Below, piece after piece: positions 62,727 through 64,000 of a DNA stretch of 64,000 nucleotides (the first letter of the stretch is position 1; each line of letters starts with the position of its first letter). Location: assembly GCA_030841105.1 (NCBI GenBank), contig JAVEDE010000094.1:31376-95375 (forward strand). Direction: 5' to 3'. Source of the DNA: Pyrinomonadaceae bacterium. Its GTDB lineage: Bacteria; Acidobacteriota; Blastocatellia; Pyrinomonadales; Pyrinomonadaceae. The position numbers and the translations under genes were made by a program. The notes under the pieces are model-generated. The model had not been told where the DNA came from. It ran no database searches and was given only the letters and a program-made list of their open reading frames with translations.

Positions 62727-63665
62727 CTACGAGCCGGCATGTGAGGCGGCAAAGTTTGCGGGCTTGAGAGGTCGTGCGACGAGGACCGGGCAGGGCGCTT
62801 GCCTGAGCACTCGATCCACGTTCGAGCCGAAGAGCGCGCTCATGCCGTGTTCCGCGCCGTGCGCGCCCATGCAGACGAGGTCTATCTCCTGATCTCCGGC
62901 GTATGAAAGTATCTCGCGGTAAGGCTTGCCCCAACGCACCGAACACTTGACGGCCTGAGAGTTTTCCAGAGAGACGGGCTCCGCCGAGATGGCCTCTTGC
63001 AACCTTCGCGCGGCCTTCTGGTACACGCCCTCCATGCCCGAAGGCAGCCATGCCACCTCCGGCGCATCGTCCGCAGGCTTCGCCAGCACGTGCAGCAGAT
63101 GCAACTCGGCCTCGTACTCGTTTGCCAGGGAGAGTCCGCGCCGAAGCGCGAGTTCGGAATCATCCGAGAAGTCGTAGGCGACGAGCACTCGCCGGAGGTT
63201 GATCTCCGACGCCTTCTCGCCTACCCATTCGCGCTCGCGCGGGTGTGTGACGAGGACGGGGCAAGGGGCTGTCCGGCACAACGCCTCGGCGGTCGAGCCG
63301 AGGAGCGCCGCAGCGCGCGGGCGACGCCGCGAGCGGATGATGATCAGGTCAATTCCGCTTTCGGCGGCCACCTTCGTGATCGCCTCCGAAGGGTGGCCGC
63401 CGCCTTCGACGACTAACACCTTCCAAACAACTCCGGCGAAGTCGCCCTCGCCCAGATACGCTGTGACCATGTCCGTCAACGATGCCCGAATCTGTTCGGT
63501 CGAAGAGCGAGCGTGAGAGTTGCCCGCCGCGCCTTCGACGCAGTGGCAGAGATGCAGTTCGGCACGGTAGGCGCGGGCGAGCGCCAGCCCGTAGCGCAAA
63601 GACTCGGCTGACCCTTGCGACATATCCAGCGGGCATAAAATTCGTTTGACGTTAAGCATCCTCAT
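62727..63665 (-). CDS. Tandem universal stress protein
   Basis: A 312-residue protein made of two UspA domains. The first runs from RILCPLDMSQGS to CPVLVTHP; the second from RVLVAYDFSDDS to CPVLVARP. The second domain has GAHGAEHGMSALFGSNVDRVL, the G-2x-G-9x-G(S/T) ATP-binding motif. The first has a degenerate version (SRRRPRAAALLGSTAEAL). Such proteins support survival in redox, starvation or respiratory stress. It is convergent to the cytochrome operon. The ATG at 63665 is preferred over an earlier Met. Confidence 0.92.
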   Translation of the reverse strand: MRMLNVKRILCPLDMSQGSAESLRYGLALARAYRAELHLCHCVEGAAGNSHARSSTEQIRASLTDMVTAYLGEGDFAGVVWKVLVVEGGGHPSEAITKVAAESGIDLIIIRSRRRPRAAALLGSTAEALCRTAPCPVLVTHPREREWVGEKASEINLRRVLVAYDFSDDSELALRRGLSLANEYEAELHLLHVLAKPADDAPEVAWLPSGMEGVYQKAARRLQEAISAEPVSLENSQAVKCSVRWGKPYREILSYAGDQEIDLVCMGAHGAEHGMSALFGSNVDRVLRQAPCPVLVARPLKPANFAASHAGS

Positions 63666-63692
63666 GACACTCTGCCTGTTCAATGACCTGCC

Positions 63693-64000
63693 TCAGAAGG
63701 TATGACGCCCGTAGATTGCCTCTGTGCGGACGCGATACACCACGGTGTTGTTGGAACGCTTCCACGCGCCCACCTTGGTTTCGTTGAGCGCGGGCGTCAG
63801 CGTCGGGTTGCGCTCCGTAATCAGTTGCATGGCGCGCTCCATCTCTTCGTCGCCCTTGACTCGCTCGGCGCGTCCCGTGACCATGACGCTCCGCCAGCGT
63901 CGCGCGTCCGTCACCTCTTCGACCTGAAAACAGACTTCATGGTTGGCCGCCATGAATTCGGTCTTCGTCCCGTCGGTCGTGAAGAAATAGAGAGCCTCGG
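63693..64000 (-). CDS. Pyridoxamine 5'-phosphate oxidase-family flavin-binding protein, partial
   Basis: Only the last 102 codons lie in the window; the 5' end runs off the right edge (no start is visible and the frame stays open to position 64000). The visible part reads ALYFFTTDGTKTEF, HEVCFQVEEV and WRSVMVTGRAERV, the central strands of a PNPOx-like split-barrel that binds FMN. Family members act as small flavin reductases or nitroreductase-like stress proteins. It lies 27 bases upstream of the universal stress gene on the same strand and may be co-transcribed. Confidence 0.82.
   Translation of the reverse strand, partial: EALYFFTTDGTKTEFMAANHEVCFQVEEVTDARRWRSVMVTGRAERVKGDEEMERAMQLITERNPTLTPALNETKVGAWKRSNNTVVYRVRTEAIYGRHTF

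Overview
The window is high-GC (roughly two thirds G+C by eye) bacterial chromosome with dense, mostly short-spaced genes and no rRNA, tRNA, CRISPR array or complete insertion sequence that I could recognise. The gene content points to an Acidobacteriota genome, most likely class Blastocatellia. The hints are a giant Oar-type TonB-dependent receptor with an N-terminal carboxypeptidase-regulatory domain, a DACNV-type protein, M28, P1 and M24 exported peptidases, and a Crp/Fnr plus multihaem cytochrome island. This is inference from family content, not from a marker gene.

Layout. 0.2-8.7 kb holds exported peptidases, a Ycf48-like protein, an AT-richer DUF5694 gene, and a minus-strand run of small metabolic genes (haem-degrading monooxygenase, quinone-reductase-like oxidoreductase, thioesterase, DUF4186, gluconokinase, DUF1440). 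8.9-20.2 kb holds a membrane GGDEF-EAL protein with a GNAT partner, an MFS carrier, a secreted PHB-depolymerase-like esterase, an acyl-CoA ligase and the Oar-like receptor. 20.5-28.6 kb holds a sigma-54 two-component pair, a MaoC hydratase and an acyl-CoA ligase / KAS III-like / alpha-beta hydrolase run. 28.7-32.7 kb is a Cpx-like envelope-stress locus: ECF sigma factor and Spy/CpxP-like protein diverging from a response regulator and kinase. 32.8-39.5 kb holds a DUF1579-like protein, aminopeptidase P, glutathione peroxidase and dnaE.

39.7-45.8 kb is a potassium/c-di-AMP module: kup, a KdpD-like kinase and KdpE on the minus strand, an unknown small membrane protein downstream, and, diverging from kup, a DACNV protein whose C-terminus resembles a diadenylate cyclase. 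Two copies of a KdpE-box-like element precede kup and the small membrane gene, and kup has a terminator-like hairpin in its leader. 45.8-49.9 kb holds fructose bisphosphatase, phosphoglucomutase and glycerate kinase.

50.1-64 kb is a redox island. It starts with an iron-sulfur repair protein (RIC/ScdA), a hemerythrin and two divergent Crp/Fnr regulators. It continues with seven genes for a full electron conduit: decahaem DmsE/MtrA-like cytochrome, MtrB/PioB-like porin, three more multihaem cytochromes, a monohaem cytochrome c and a NapC/NirT-type quinol dehydrogenase. The six cytochromes carry 39 CXXCH motifs plus one CX3CH and one CX6CH. Two Crp-type palindromes sit at class II promoter spacing, one before ric and one before the conduit. 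A tandem universal stress protein and a truncated flavin-binding PNPOx-family gene close the window.

The observations I rate highest are the Crp-controlled conduit with a mobile-element-like insertion in its leader, the K+/c-di-AMP module with paired KdpE-like boxes, the KAS III-like enzyme lacking two of three catalytic residues, and repeated short tandem duplications spanning translation starts.
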